DNA of 64,000 nt. It comes from Mansonella perstans. Taxonomy: Eukaryota; Nematoda; Chromadorea; Rhabditida; Onchocercidae. The notes under the pieces were generated by a model. That model saw only the letters and a program-made list of their open reading frames with translations. It was not told the origin of the DNA and searched no databases. The first letter of the stretch is position 1, and each line of letters starts with the position of its first letter. Positions 35,946 through 48,400 of the stretch are shown here, piece after piece. A program made the translations under genes and the position numbers. Where the stretch lies: assembly GCA_037074765.1 (NCBI GenBank), contig JBAMDO010000185.1:49193-113192 (forward strand), given 5' to 3'.

Positions 35946-36406
35946 CTCATAACCCGGTTGGAAAAGTCGAAAAGGAGGTTGGAAGAGCTAGAAGAGCAAT
36001 GCTCTAGAAGAAATGGATGAGATACTTCAGGGGCCGGAATTTAATAAAAGAGAGACAGAGTTGGCTCCTTTATCCGAAAGTAATGACGAGACTGAGAGCT
36101 GGCCATTCAGAATAGAGTGACCTCTCTGCTCCACGACGAGAAAAGAGAGCCTGAGGTAAAGTAAATGCTAGAGGAAACGAGCGGCATTGGTGAACCAGAA
36201 AAGTTTGGGCAACAATATTTTCTAATCATTTTTTCCTTCAGTGTGTAGCATCTGCAAATGCAGTTTGCAACACTAAAAGCGGCAAATTTGTTGAACAAAC
36301 CGAAGCACAGTCATACTCGGTCACTCTACCTAATTCAACGCTACTCGGCTTTAACCCGAGGATGCAAAAAATTTTATTTGCTGATTCTAGAACTTCGCGA
36401 AGTTAA
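35946..36406 (+). pseudogene. Decayed coding-like island, possible retroelement relic
   Basis: This part is richer in GC than the surrounding 10 kb and holds three short open blocks in different frames. Block one (35946-36017) reads as a charged coiled coil (RLEKSKRRLEELEEQC). Block two (36013-36120) reads EEMDEILQGPEFNKRETELA after a frame change. Block three (36242-36406) follows an acceptor-like TTTTTTCCTTCAG. Stops and frame changes separate the blocks. The coil followed by an acidic linker is reminiscent of the start of a nematode BEL/Pao gag, but I cannot confirm that; an old host pseudogene is equally possible. Confidence 0.25.
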
Positions 36407-38744
36407 GATGTTTCACAAAAAAAATACCATAATCCTTCATATTTCGTTATTGTCCTTTGTCATCTTCCTCCTGCAAAAACACAGGTAATTTTACCAAAAG
36501 CAGGAGTATTTATTCAAATTTATTTTTTATTTATTGAAGGAAGTGAAAAGTTATTAAATTCGAAATTCTTAAATTAATCATTTACTCAATCTTAATGGTG
36601 CCATTCTGAGTTCCTTGTGACATTTTCTACTTGCTTTATCATTATTTATCGGCTATCATTCCGCAACTTATCAGCTGGACAACTTATGCAGGGCTCAGCT
36701 TAATAACACTACCAATCATACCACTTCGTGATATGTTCGTGATAGTTTGGGTTTTGCGTAGTTTGGAAATCCACTTCCAACATTTGCTGAATTAGTTCCA
36801 AAACCTGCGTGGATTTTACAGAAGGAATAGTTGTCGGCCGCTGCAATAGATCAAGAAGGTAAGATATATTGTTAGCTTTTTAAAAACGATTATGTTGCAA
36901 GCTAGAATGTTGTCGTGCCAGTTCTGAAACGTGGACCTTATCAAAATTAATTAATTTGCTAAATTTCCGACTTATAGCAATTTTGACATATTTGTAATGA
37001 ATTATTCTATGGTTTCTATCGAGGATGAATTCTTGTGCTTAGAGTTCGTTTAATAATATTTATGAAAAAATTTTTTAAATTTATGTCATTAAAAATTGGA
37101 ATTGGAAGAATTTATTTTATGAATATTTACACTACAACACGTCTTACAGAACTAAGTGAAATTAAATTTAAATCCTAAATTCTAATATCATTTTCGCTTC
37201 GAAGACAAAAATTTCGCAAGTAATAATTATTATTCTGAATGGGAATTTTGAAAAAACTTCAATTAAATTCTCTTTTCGATATCACCGATCTCGTTGCACA
37301 CCATAGTTTCTATGTTATTAAACTATTAATAGTTCTTGCCAATCCTTCTTCGCAATTGATGAACATGTTTCGAGAAGCGATTTGAGGAATTGAGAGACAA
37401 ATGCAATCCGAATTTCGTGAATTTCATGGTATATCTTGCTTTTAGCAGCAGTTCATCTATTGTCAACTTTTCTGGTTAAAATATATTCGATAGCAGAATT
37501 CATCTGAGTATTAATTGGTATCTGTGATAACATTGTTCGTTGACGAGGACAAAGATAACGGTATAGTAAATTCAGCTGTAGTGACAACTATTCAGCTGAG
37601 CTTTTACATCAGTTTCAGAGATGATCACAGCTTATGTTCAAATCATTGAGAATTACACACAAACACTATTTAATGTCGAATATTTGGTCATTTCAAAAAT
37701 TTTCAAGTTAATATTGATAATCTTTTTTCCAAAGCAGGCTTTTTAAATTTATTGGTTGATTTCTTTCAATTAAATAAGCAATAAATTTACATAATTATTG
37801 CTATAAGATTGCAGCAACAAAGACGAATCACGGCATGATGGGAGAAGAAAGGTGCTTGTTCAGAGAAAAATTCGATATTTTTCTTGAAAACCACCTGACC
37901 TGGTAAAGTAGCAAAAAATCTCAAAGTAAAATTAGGACACTTGTAAATGTGTAAATAATAAACATTGATGAACATCGCTCGACAAAATGCAAAGAACAGA
38001 GCACTAATAGGATAAGTCTAACAAAGGAAAGTTAATGAAAACAGAAGTGAAGGAAAGGGAAATTATTTAATTTCTCAGTGTTTCTAAAAAACATTTTTCA
38101 CAATGAACAACAAAACCCACCCTTCGCTCTTCTTGCTTAACACCAGTTAATTCTGCTTATTTTACTGAAATAAGCGATTGAACGGGCGAAGAAATTAAGG
38201 CTCGCAGTAAAGGAGGCGAAAATGGTATGAAAGAAGAGATGCGGCGGCCAATTCTTCCATTCGTATCACGTTAGGAGCTATATATGAGATCATTATTGAG
38301 GAAACAGTATTGACGGAAAAACGACACGACTAATCGGATCAAATATCATCACCATGGTATAACTTTCCAAACGCGTTAATGACTAAAAATGGCATTTCCG
38401 ATTGCAAAAAGTACAGCGGAAAGTTTTCTTTAATGGTACTTTCTTTTCTGTCCTCAAGACTGATTCTACGTTCATTCTCAAGTTAGACATTACTAGCCCA
38501 AAAAACAATATCTGTAAAGCATTATGTCTCAGTGCTGCAGAGTTGCTTCTACATAACCAGACGAGGGAGGTATCTTCGGAAAAAGCAGTTCACAAACAAA
38601 ATGATTTCGGTCATCTGTCATTTATTCATTTTTTTATTAATATAACAAATTGATAAAATATCAGTCATTCACAGTAATAACCTAAAAAATATTACGTAGC
38701 TACAATACTAGTAATCGTACAAATGAAAAACTTTAAAGATAATA
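36407..38744. other. Region without a recognised gene
   Basis: About 2.3 kb of mixed composition. Short open stretches (for example around 38170-38230, ERAKKLRLAVKEAK on the plus strand) break quickly at stops. Nothing can be supported as a gene. Confidence 0.35.
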
Positions 38745-38844
38745 TCTTGGCTTAATTAGACGAAAAACGAACATCAATGAGCTTAGCTAGAATTTATATA
38801 GTTTAACTATAAAGAAAATATGACCTTGCGATCACGTTATTGGT
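38745..38844. repeat. Direct repeat, copy 1 of a ~100-bp pair
   Basis: Starts TCTTGGCTTAATTAGACGAA and runs through a TTTAACTATAAAGAAAATATG block. It aligns without gaps to 38940-39039 at an offset of 195 bp, with roughly one difference per 8-10 bases. Confidence 0.85.
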
Positions 38845-38939
38845 CGACGCAACGCTTTAATCTAAAATAACAATCAAACATTTTGAAAAAATGAAAGATG
38901 ACTTTCATCCATTCTATGATCACGAAACTCTTCATCAGT

Positions 38940-39039
38940 TCTTGGCTCGATTAGACGAAAAACAAACATCAAAGAGCTTAGCTAGAATCTATGTTGTTTA
39001 ACTATAAAGAAAATGTGACCTTGCGATTATATTATTCAA
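38940..39039. repeat. Direct repeat, copy 2 of a ~100-bp pair
   Basis: Starts TCTTGGCTCGATTAGACGAA and matches 38745-38844. The 95 bp between the copies are not obviously related to them. It lies about 850 bp beyond the CAP stop codon. Confidence 0.85.
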
Positions 39040-39888
39040 TTTTCTTTTTTATTTTAATCTTCTCTGTCAGCATTCCTGCATCAAAATGGCACTCATTCAA
39101 GCGAAACTGTTGCAGTATAACTCCAACTTTATTCTATTTTAAAGGTATCTAAAATCTAATTAGTTCAATTGGAAACAATCAATAAAAATGCATTAAATTT
39201 GTTTTATATTTCGTTCCTCTTCTGCAATGCTCAAAGTACTCATCTTTCTAATGAACCAATTAACTTCTTTCCGAAATCTAACAGCTACAGGTAAGCATGA
39301 TTTAAACTCTATTTTCACCTTCCAAATAAGCACCTATTAGTTTGTAAGTAGAAATAGAAAAAAGGGTAAACAAAACTAGCAATTGTATCGGAAGAGTATC
39401 GAAAGAAAGTATGTTGCACATAAGTAGATATTATAAATAATATAAAGCTTCAACCAGAAAATCATATAAAAAAAAAAAAAAGAACAAAGAAATAACCGTC
39501 ATATAATAATAATAAAGCATGTGCATACCGATACCAAGGATACAGAATCGTCACATATAAATATAACTTAATTTAAATAAAAAAGAAAGAAAATAAAAAG
39601 ATAGTGCAAGCATACGTAACACAGTATAATGCTTCAAAATGCATTTGTAATATATAGAGCAAAATGTTTGAAAGGAATCAACAATTACAATAAGAAAATC
39701 ATTAGAAAGGAAAAATAAATACGAGATTTCATTCTAATATCGTTATGTTTCTAGAAAAAATGGAACATATCTTCGTTTGATTTTCAAAGTGTGAAAGTTT
39801 CGTCAGTTCTTTGATTAATATTTAGAAAAAAAAATCTGTTCGTTGTTTAAGTAGAACTAATGTAACATAGCGATACGTAGAGTATCTT

Positions 39889-42368
39889 TTAGCATATATC
39901 AGACACTGTCGTCTTAAGTTTCTTTCCATCGTAAACTGTTTTGAATTGTTCAGGCACCGCAAATTCCACCTGAAATTTGGAACAGCAATAATAATAATTC
40001 ATCGCTTACTAACTTCTAGTGACTCCACCTTTCCTTTGGTGATTTTTTGCTAGACGTTTCACCCGTCCGTAAGAGTATTCTATTTGTCACACTGCAAATG
40101 TGAAATGCACGCTATAACACAGAAAAATATAATATGAAATTTATGACCTAGAACCAAGTTTTTATCAAACTGCAGTGGTCATAAAGAAGAGGAGAGAAGA
40201 GATGAAGATTGCGTTGAATGCCATTTGTCTTAACCTTATTTTACCTTAGTACTTTATTTTATCATCATGCTTTTGCATACCTCTCCTCTTTTTCCTCGCA
40301 AAAAAATGAAAAAAAAAAAACAGCTCAAAACTCACAAAATCACCATCTTCAGCACCTGGTACAAGCACATTCATTTCAGATGATTTACTCGTTATTATTT
40401 CCGCGTTTATTGCACTCTTACTGAGATACACTTGACAACCATCAGTCTTCTGGATAGATAATGTTGGCATAGCACCAAGAGTCTGCAAATAATAAAATTA
40501 TATAACCAATCTTCATAATGAATAAGCTAGAATATTAAAACTACTACACTTCATATAAAGATATACATATCCCGACAGTATAAAACTGTTTAGTAAAGCA
40601 CTATAACTAACAAAATCCGATTTAATCTTTCGCAATAATCATATTAGTATTAAATAAGAGGAAATGATCAAACTGATTTGATATTTCTGGAAAAGGTTAA
40701 TAAAGTCTCAAAATGCTTACTTGTATTTGCAGACTTTGACAATTAATCACTTCAAGCTGCGATAAAAGGCTATCAAATACAACAGATGTCTTCTTACAGC
40801 TATCCAATGTTATTGAATTTACCTTCCCTTTGATCTAAAAATTCAATTTTTTTAATAAATTTCGAAGGGAAATAATTCATATCCTCCAATCACGACTAAA
40901 ATTTACGCTTAATCTCTTTTGGTTTAATATACCTAGAGCAAGATAAAAAGATGATTAAAAATGAAAAAAAAAAGAAAAAAAAACCATACAGTAGGCACCA
41001 TATCAATTTAACATCATCTTAGCATGTATGAGGAAAGAGACAAGCTAGAATATGAAAAATAATTTTTAAGAATGTTCTTTGAGTAATTGTTAGGACCATA
41101 TTTCACATCTTAGCTAAAATATTAGTAAAACTTGAGTAACTTGAACAACCTGACTAAATATCTGCATAAGTGATATTATTAGAAGAAGCAAACCGACCTG
41201 AATAACACTATTCTCACATTTAAATATGTACACTGTCTGCTTTATATTACCAACTTCGACCATCACATTGTTGTCATTTTTATAATATTCCTCAAACACA
41301 TCCAAATTTAGGAACAATTTTCTCTCCTTACGTCTTTTTTTGTTAATCTGAGATTTCTAATCTACTCATCCTTTTTTGTTTCGTTTTATTAAAAAGAGTA
41401 AAAAATTTACCACATTCCACTGCTTGCCATTATTCAACCATGTTTTCGGCGGTTTATCTTCTTGCTTTTTTATCGATGATGTACCGCCAGTTACTGCCAA
41501 TGCTGTTTCTCTGGTTCCTGTTCCAGGATCAACTTCTTTATGCTGTGAAGATGTAAAAATTTATTGAGAGACTAAATAAAGTATTTCCATCTATTTAGTA
41601 ACTACATGAGGATAATATCTGCACTGAGATTAGATTCCGAGATGATCATGATAAAGGTAGGATGAACTTACGACATCAAATAACATTAGGACATGGTAAG
41701 AGCTAAAAAACTCCAAACCATAATCAAACATATAAAGAAATGGTATAATGATAAAGTGCAGTATGACATTCAAATAATACATCTTCACTTTCACTGCTCT
41801 TTTAAATCAATCGAAAAAGTCGTCATCATAAGCTGCTAATAATTAGTCAACTACCAACCTGAAAAGCTAATAAACAACCCATTTACTTAGTCTATGAAGG
41901 AATCTGTGAACTTTTTTGTTTTAAATAATAGTTCTCCGAATGAGAACGTCCTACTTGTTGTTGTAGGATGAGATTTTTCGAAATTGCGGAACGTAAGACA
42001 AAATGGATTAGCGACTCACATGTATTCCCCATATTTGACTATGTAAGTTAGCTTCGCACTAAAAGACAAAAAAAAAAAAGAAAATTCCACATAATACTCG
42101 TGCCTGTGACCGAAGTGCCGGATTCTTGTGTGTTTGCATATCCGGTGTTACTTTTTTCAAACGTTTTGTAATTTCTTCACCGGCATTAATTTCCGCAAAC
42201 AATGCTGTCCGATCACTTCTGTCAGTTGAAGCATTTGTTCCAGATGATACTGCAGCAAAAATATCTAAAAAAGGTCTCATATTATCCATGATAACAGCTA
42301 GAATGAATCTGTGGAAGTTTTATAATTATTAAATTAAATAACAAAAAAAATGAAGTGCTGAATTTTTT

Positions 42369-42402
<34 letters not shown>

Positions 42403-45400
42403 TAAAACAAAATACTAAATCATACTATCAGATTAACAATAATAGCTTATATTTTCGAGATTAAATTTTCTGTCATGCAACAAGTAGCATATTAGTAGCA
42501 ATGATCAAGGCTGTTCAAGGCAATATATCGCCTTTGTACAGCATAGATGCAAGCCGAATACACCGGAAATCCAGCTTCTCAACCGGATCTTTAAATAAGT
42601 CGATTTAATTTCAAATTTTTAACAACCACCGCTAAGACCAGTGACTGAATCCTTACAATTGAGAGTACTTCAAAGATAACACACACAAAGAAATATAAAA
42701 AAACTGACCAGGTGGCAGAACAGGAGGAGGTGGAGGAGGCGGCGCACTCCCAGATGAAAAACTGCTGGAACTGACTTGTTTTACCAGTGCTGGTGGCTTT
42801 GTGCCCTTAAAAGGAAGGAATTTTTATATCGGCTTTTAATGTCCTGGAGTACTGATAAGCGCTGTAAAAAAAAACACAATCACAATCATCATGGAACTAT
42901 CCTTAGTTTATTTTTGCTCAGTATTTTCTAATTTTCTAATTTCTATTTGTTTAGTGTTTTAATTACTGTTCACAAATAAATTTTTTTCATCAATTTTTTT
43001 TCAATTTTTTCACTGGTGTGGAAGAAAATTTTTCATACTACAGCCACAATAGAAAAGAAATACAAATCGAAAATCTAAAGCTCAAATATAAGTTCATTCT
43101 TCACATTAATACCATCTCCCAACAATTTTATCTTCTTGTTTTCTCTTTCTTGCTTATTTTTTTTTATCTTTCTTGCTAAACCTAGTATGAGCATTTAATC
43201 CAGTAATTATGCGGTAAATAAAAAACAAACAAAAAACTGAAAAAAAAGGATTATTTTAATGCAATCTGAAATTCCTTCGAAAATAGTAAAACCGTCTCAC
43301 TGGGCAGCTGTTCCAAACAAGACCCGTAGTATGCACTTGTCGTACATATGTCTGCAAAGCATTCAAAAGATCTGACCACGATTTAGCCCACTCGGTATGG
43401 ATCTGTAAAAAATTTGAAATCATTTCGGAAAATCTGACCATTCTTTTGATATTTTCAGCGGAATTTTCCATTAAACACAAGTACGGTTACAATAACCACA
43501 GAGATCAGAAAAAATAAAAACGGTCTTTGGTCATTCCGATTAAAGGAATGAAAAAAAAAAACCACGGCATCAAACATCAACTTTTCAAATAAAATAAATA
43601 ATACACACAGTAGTACATTATCAGTGATAACGCACCTTATTGTCCTTGTATTCCTTCAGGACACGATTCACAAAGAACATTGATGCTTCAATCATGTCCT
43701 TGATAAATGGTGCAGGAGTAGGTTTCTGTAATTTACAAAATTACTGTAAAGAATAAACGAGGCACAAAAGAAGTGCGATGAATATCAAAATTTTGAAAGT
43801 CTTAGGAATCTCACCACAGTAAGCCATCCAAGGGCTTGAATTCCTTCACTTGCCGCTGAAATATGATTGAAAAACGGTGTATTCCTTTTGGATTCTTTGA
43901 ACATTGACAAATCTTCCATCAACTTAATCAAAGGACTAAGTTTTGTTTGAAGCTCCTTAACGGATGGCTCACTTTGACCAGCAGCTAACCAAATAAAATT
44001 ACGCTGCTCTGTGAAAAGTGCCGACAATTTATTACCCTAAAAATGCACATGTTATCTAACGAAGCATTTTCAGAAGTGAAGCTTTTCGCTCTTCCATTCA
44101 TGCCTTCTCCTCCAGTTTGAAAAAAAAAAATGTAATTATGCGTTAATCGAAACTCCATCAATATCACTACCATCGAGACCGTGCTTTTACAAAATAGATT
44201 CTTCTTTTAAAAAATATATCTGGACTTCTCTTACCATGACATATAGTAAATCGCATAATCTGACAGATAAACAAAAGTAACTGGAAAAAATAATTTCAAG
44301 AACGTACCACTGCCTGCAGATCATCACCAATATCAGCACTTAGTTTCAATAATCTTTGAAGTGGCTCATCAACGGCATCATCATACTTTACAACAGATGG
44401 AGGAATTCCAGCTGATGCTAAAATTTTCATAAAATATTGATGAAGAAATTGCAAGCGGAAACTTTCATCAATTAAAAATTGAGTTGGATAAAGTCCAATT
44501 ATATGATGTCCTGATTTATCACCAGTAATTTCCCTTAAATTTTTTCATAAATTTGATTTTTGATAAAGAAGCTATTGGCTACCCCAATAACTGCCCAGCT
44601 CAGGAGTCTCTGACCACTGTCATCGGAATGTAAAGCACTATTTAAATACGTATTATTCTCGAACAAAACTCAAACCCAAATTTCAAAGATATGGACTTAT
44701 TACTTTTTGCTAGTCATTTTTTGAAAACTTTAAAAAATTTTGTTCTTTTGATTACGCAATACGAATATGCTTTTGTATTTGCAGACTAGGAGGGAACAAA
44801 TATATGGATAAGAATACTGAAAAGTATCTTAAAATCAATAAAAAATTCCTACTTCAACGCATTTCGGCATGTACCTGATATGCTCAATTCTTATTTTGAG
44901 TAATTACGTCTTTTAATTAATGTTCACTTCGTCAATCCTCAATCGCTTTAGGTTAAAAAAGAAAAAGGCAACATGGACAAAAGGTTTGAAATAGTCCTTT
45001 CCGTGTTCTTGCAATTATGGATAAGTGTAAAACAGTGGTTTCCAATCAGTTATATGAGCCAGAATTATAATAGAGATCAAATGTGGCGACGCAATATATG
45101 CAGAGAACAAGCGAAGCTCTTTTATTTTGAACAAACATATTAAAAGTTTAAACAGTAAATGAAAAGTTTCAACTAAAGTTCAGTTTCAAATTTTTTTTAA
45201 GAATTTATTATTTTAGAATCTTATGGTCCCTGCTATAAATAGAAAAGCAAAAAGATCCACAATCAAAAAAAGGTTGGGAACCATTGGCGTAAAAGAATAC
45301 CTAAGGACGATTCTATCAGAAAGGATATGAAACAAATTTCGTGTGTCCAAGAACATAGGGTATAATTGATACATGAAACGGGACTATCAATATTTAAGAT

Positions 45401-48400
45401 CACACCAAATATTGCTTAAATATTTAATTTTATATACTGTTCGTCAACCAGAGCTAAAATTAATCATTATAAATTTATAAATGAAAGGAAATTGCAGGAA
45501 GGAAAAAAAAATCTCTGAATAGAAAACGAAGCATGCTCCGTTGAAAGGAAAAATTATTATAAAGATGATCTTTTAAAAATATATTTTCTACACATTCCGA
45601 TGGTAAGATATGATAACTTTGAACATTTACTTACTTTTGCTTCCTTCGGGTTCATTCTTCTTAAAATCAATACTATTTCTATCACATTGAAATGCAACTT
45701 TTTTTGGTGTTTTAAATCCTGAATCGTTCACTGATCGGATGCTATTTCCATCTTTCATTAAAATCCCCGTTGGACCGGCAACATTCCGAGTTTTCTCGTT
45801 ACCACTAATGAATGCTGCATCATCTACAGGAAATGGATGGTTTAAGCGTCGTGGTGTGGTAAAGACAAGAGAATCGCAATTTTTTCCCGACATTATCATA
45901 TCTTGAGAAACAACAGGTTGTTCCTGTATAGTGATTTCTTTCCGCATTTCAGGACTTTTATCCGCACCTGCTGTGATTACTGGTTTATTAATAAAGAATG
46001 CTGCCGACTTTGCTTGCATATTTTCCCTATTTGCTTCAGTACTTGAACATGCTTTCTGTTCTACTAATTCTCCACTGCTACCTTCTGATTCGGTATTTTG
46101 TGAAGTACTAAATATATGCCGGTTGATAAACCCAGAAGTTCGCACATCCTCCTTCAATTTAGCGTGAGGCACTTTTCCTTGAGCTTCATGCATCTCGACT
46201 GATGATTTTATTGGTTTACCTAAAAGTGGATTATCCTGCTTGATTTGTGTATCTATTGATGTGGAAATAGCCATAGGTGACGAGTCCGTGCGAAAAGCAT
46301 TATTGGTTTGAAATATGCTACGTACATGTTCTACATTGAATGGTTTTGCTGATGGTAACGCTGATGATGGCGAATTTTTGGTATCCAGCATGTCATGAAA
46401 TTGTTGAATGCTGTGCTCGAAAAAATTTTCCATTTCCCGTAAAGAGCGAGACTGCTTCGGTTGTTCCTTAGTAGGGGATGATGTACAAAATTTGGCGGTA
46501 GCAGGTTCCGCTGTTGTTCGGCTACCCAAAATGTCAGCTTTTTTTCGGAATTTCGGATCATGTTCCAATTCTGCCCGAACTCCCTTGGCGACATTAAACA
46601 TCGCTATATTCGCTGGTACATTGCTGCCACTCGTATGCATTAAATTTGAATCTGATGTACGCCTTTGTAGTGGTACCATTTTTGGTGATACTACATGATG
46701 TAATGTTGCATAGTTCTTACGCCTTTCCAACTGCTGATAAATAATTGGCTTCTGTTGTTGTTCACTAGAAGGAACCTGAGATGCATTAAACTGAGAACTT
46801 CTAATTCGTGCTTCCGAAAAACCTCCACGTTCATGTGTTGGCTGCATATTGACATATCCATCTGTGCTGAGAATGGGTATCGGTTGCGGTTGAATTACGG
46901 CTGGCTTTGGAATATGCTCGGCAATAGGTACTTTAGAGCCTGGATTGTCTTGGTTGCTGGTAACCGATCGACAATATTCTTTACTTTTTTGCAAGGTAAC
47001 ATTCTGCAAGGTCCGTTCTGGCTGAGGTTCTCGAAACCCTGTTTTACATACCCAATGCGGTAGCTGCTGGCTAACATTTTGACGCTGAACTTGGAATACA
47101 CTACTCTTCGGTACTGGAGTGTGTACTTCTTTCTGGGAAATGTTCAAATTCTGACTAGATGTTCCGCCTGAATCAGTTGAGTTATGCGTGAATGTAGGTT
47201 TGTGTTTCGCATAATTTTTGGGATCCAATGTGGGCATCTCAGCTGATCTAATAATATTTGGTCGATCGCCTTCCACATTCTTGATAACTTCACTTAAGCC
47301 TGACTCTCTGGAAATTCTTGCTTGTTCGAAATTGATATTGCTAATAGAAGCATGATCCACTGATGGTTCTAATGCACCAAAACGGCTACTCTCATAAATG
47401 GATGCAAAACTGATTGGTGGCACACTGACACGTCCACTTTTCGCTTCCGGAATTTTCAAACTAGTCATACTAGACGATGAATGTATACTGTTACTCATCG
47501 AACGATATGATGTAGAGTGCTGTCCAAATGGTCTTGGACTCTGGAAGAACATTTTCTCTGTTTGCTTCTCTTTTTTTACGGGAACTCAAAATAGTAAGAA
47601 CAAGAAAAGCAAAAAAGCCCGTAACGTCAATATAACGAATCAGTTACTGTCTACAAAATTTAATCGAAGCTAGAAGAATACGTCATTATCAAACAATAGT
47701 TGTCTGAAAAACTTCAGAAGAGTTCCAATGACGGCTTAACGGTAATTATCCAAGCTGTTTTCGGAAATCTGTTTCGGACCAAATAACCAAACTAAAAAAA
47801 AAGTATGAATAAATGACAAATCGTTAGAAATTACTGAAATACTAATTTTTAGCAATCGTTAGGAACTATTCAAAAACAAGTTTCCAATAAAGCGTGACAA
47901 AATTTCCATGTTAAAAAGAAAAAATCAAAGAACAGTAAATGTCCTGCCACAAAGCGAATCCGAAATAACTCACGACGAAATGGTGGCAGCCTTATTAGTG
48001 GAACTCGTAACGCTTTTGTAATTAAACCACAATGAATAAATGATAAATGATATGATCTCAAAAAGTTTGGCGAGAGCTAAACAGGCCTTACCAATCTTCT
48101 TTTTTAATTTTTTAATAAGACAAAAATCAAATCACATTTCTAAAGCCTTCAATGCGCTTCTTAAATCTACGACCAAACAATCATGCACCAATCTTATGTG
48201 CGAAAATCCTCGCATATCTTACGAAGAAGTTGTTTCGGAAGAGATGTATTGCCATATGGTAGAATACTAAACTTATCTCCAAAGAAAATTTTCATAGAAG
48301 CTAAACGGCAATTTCTGACAGGGATCTATTCCACCAAGCAACTGTTCCATAGAGCTCAAAAAGCCTACAGCTTTCTTTTCTTTCTCTCCTCTCTAAGCTC

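Noticed and set aside
35900..35960. tRNA-like GGTTCGAGCG motif
   Set aside because: Only a T-loop-like string is present; no acceptor stem or anticodon arm could be paired around it.
45931..47101. Several 70-100-codon frames overlapping the long CAP exon on either strand
   Set aside because: They are shadows of the 639-codon frame, with no splice sites or motifs of their own.
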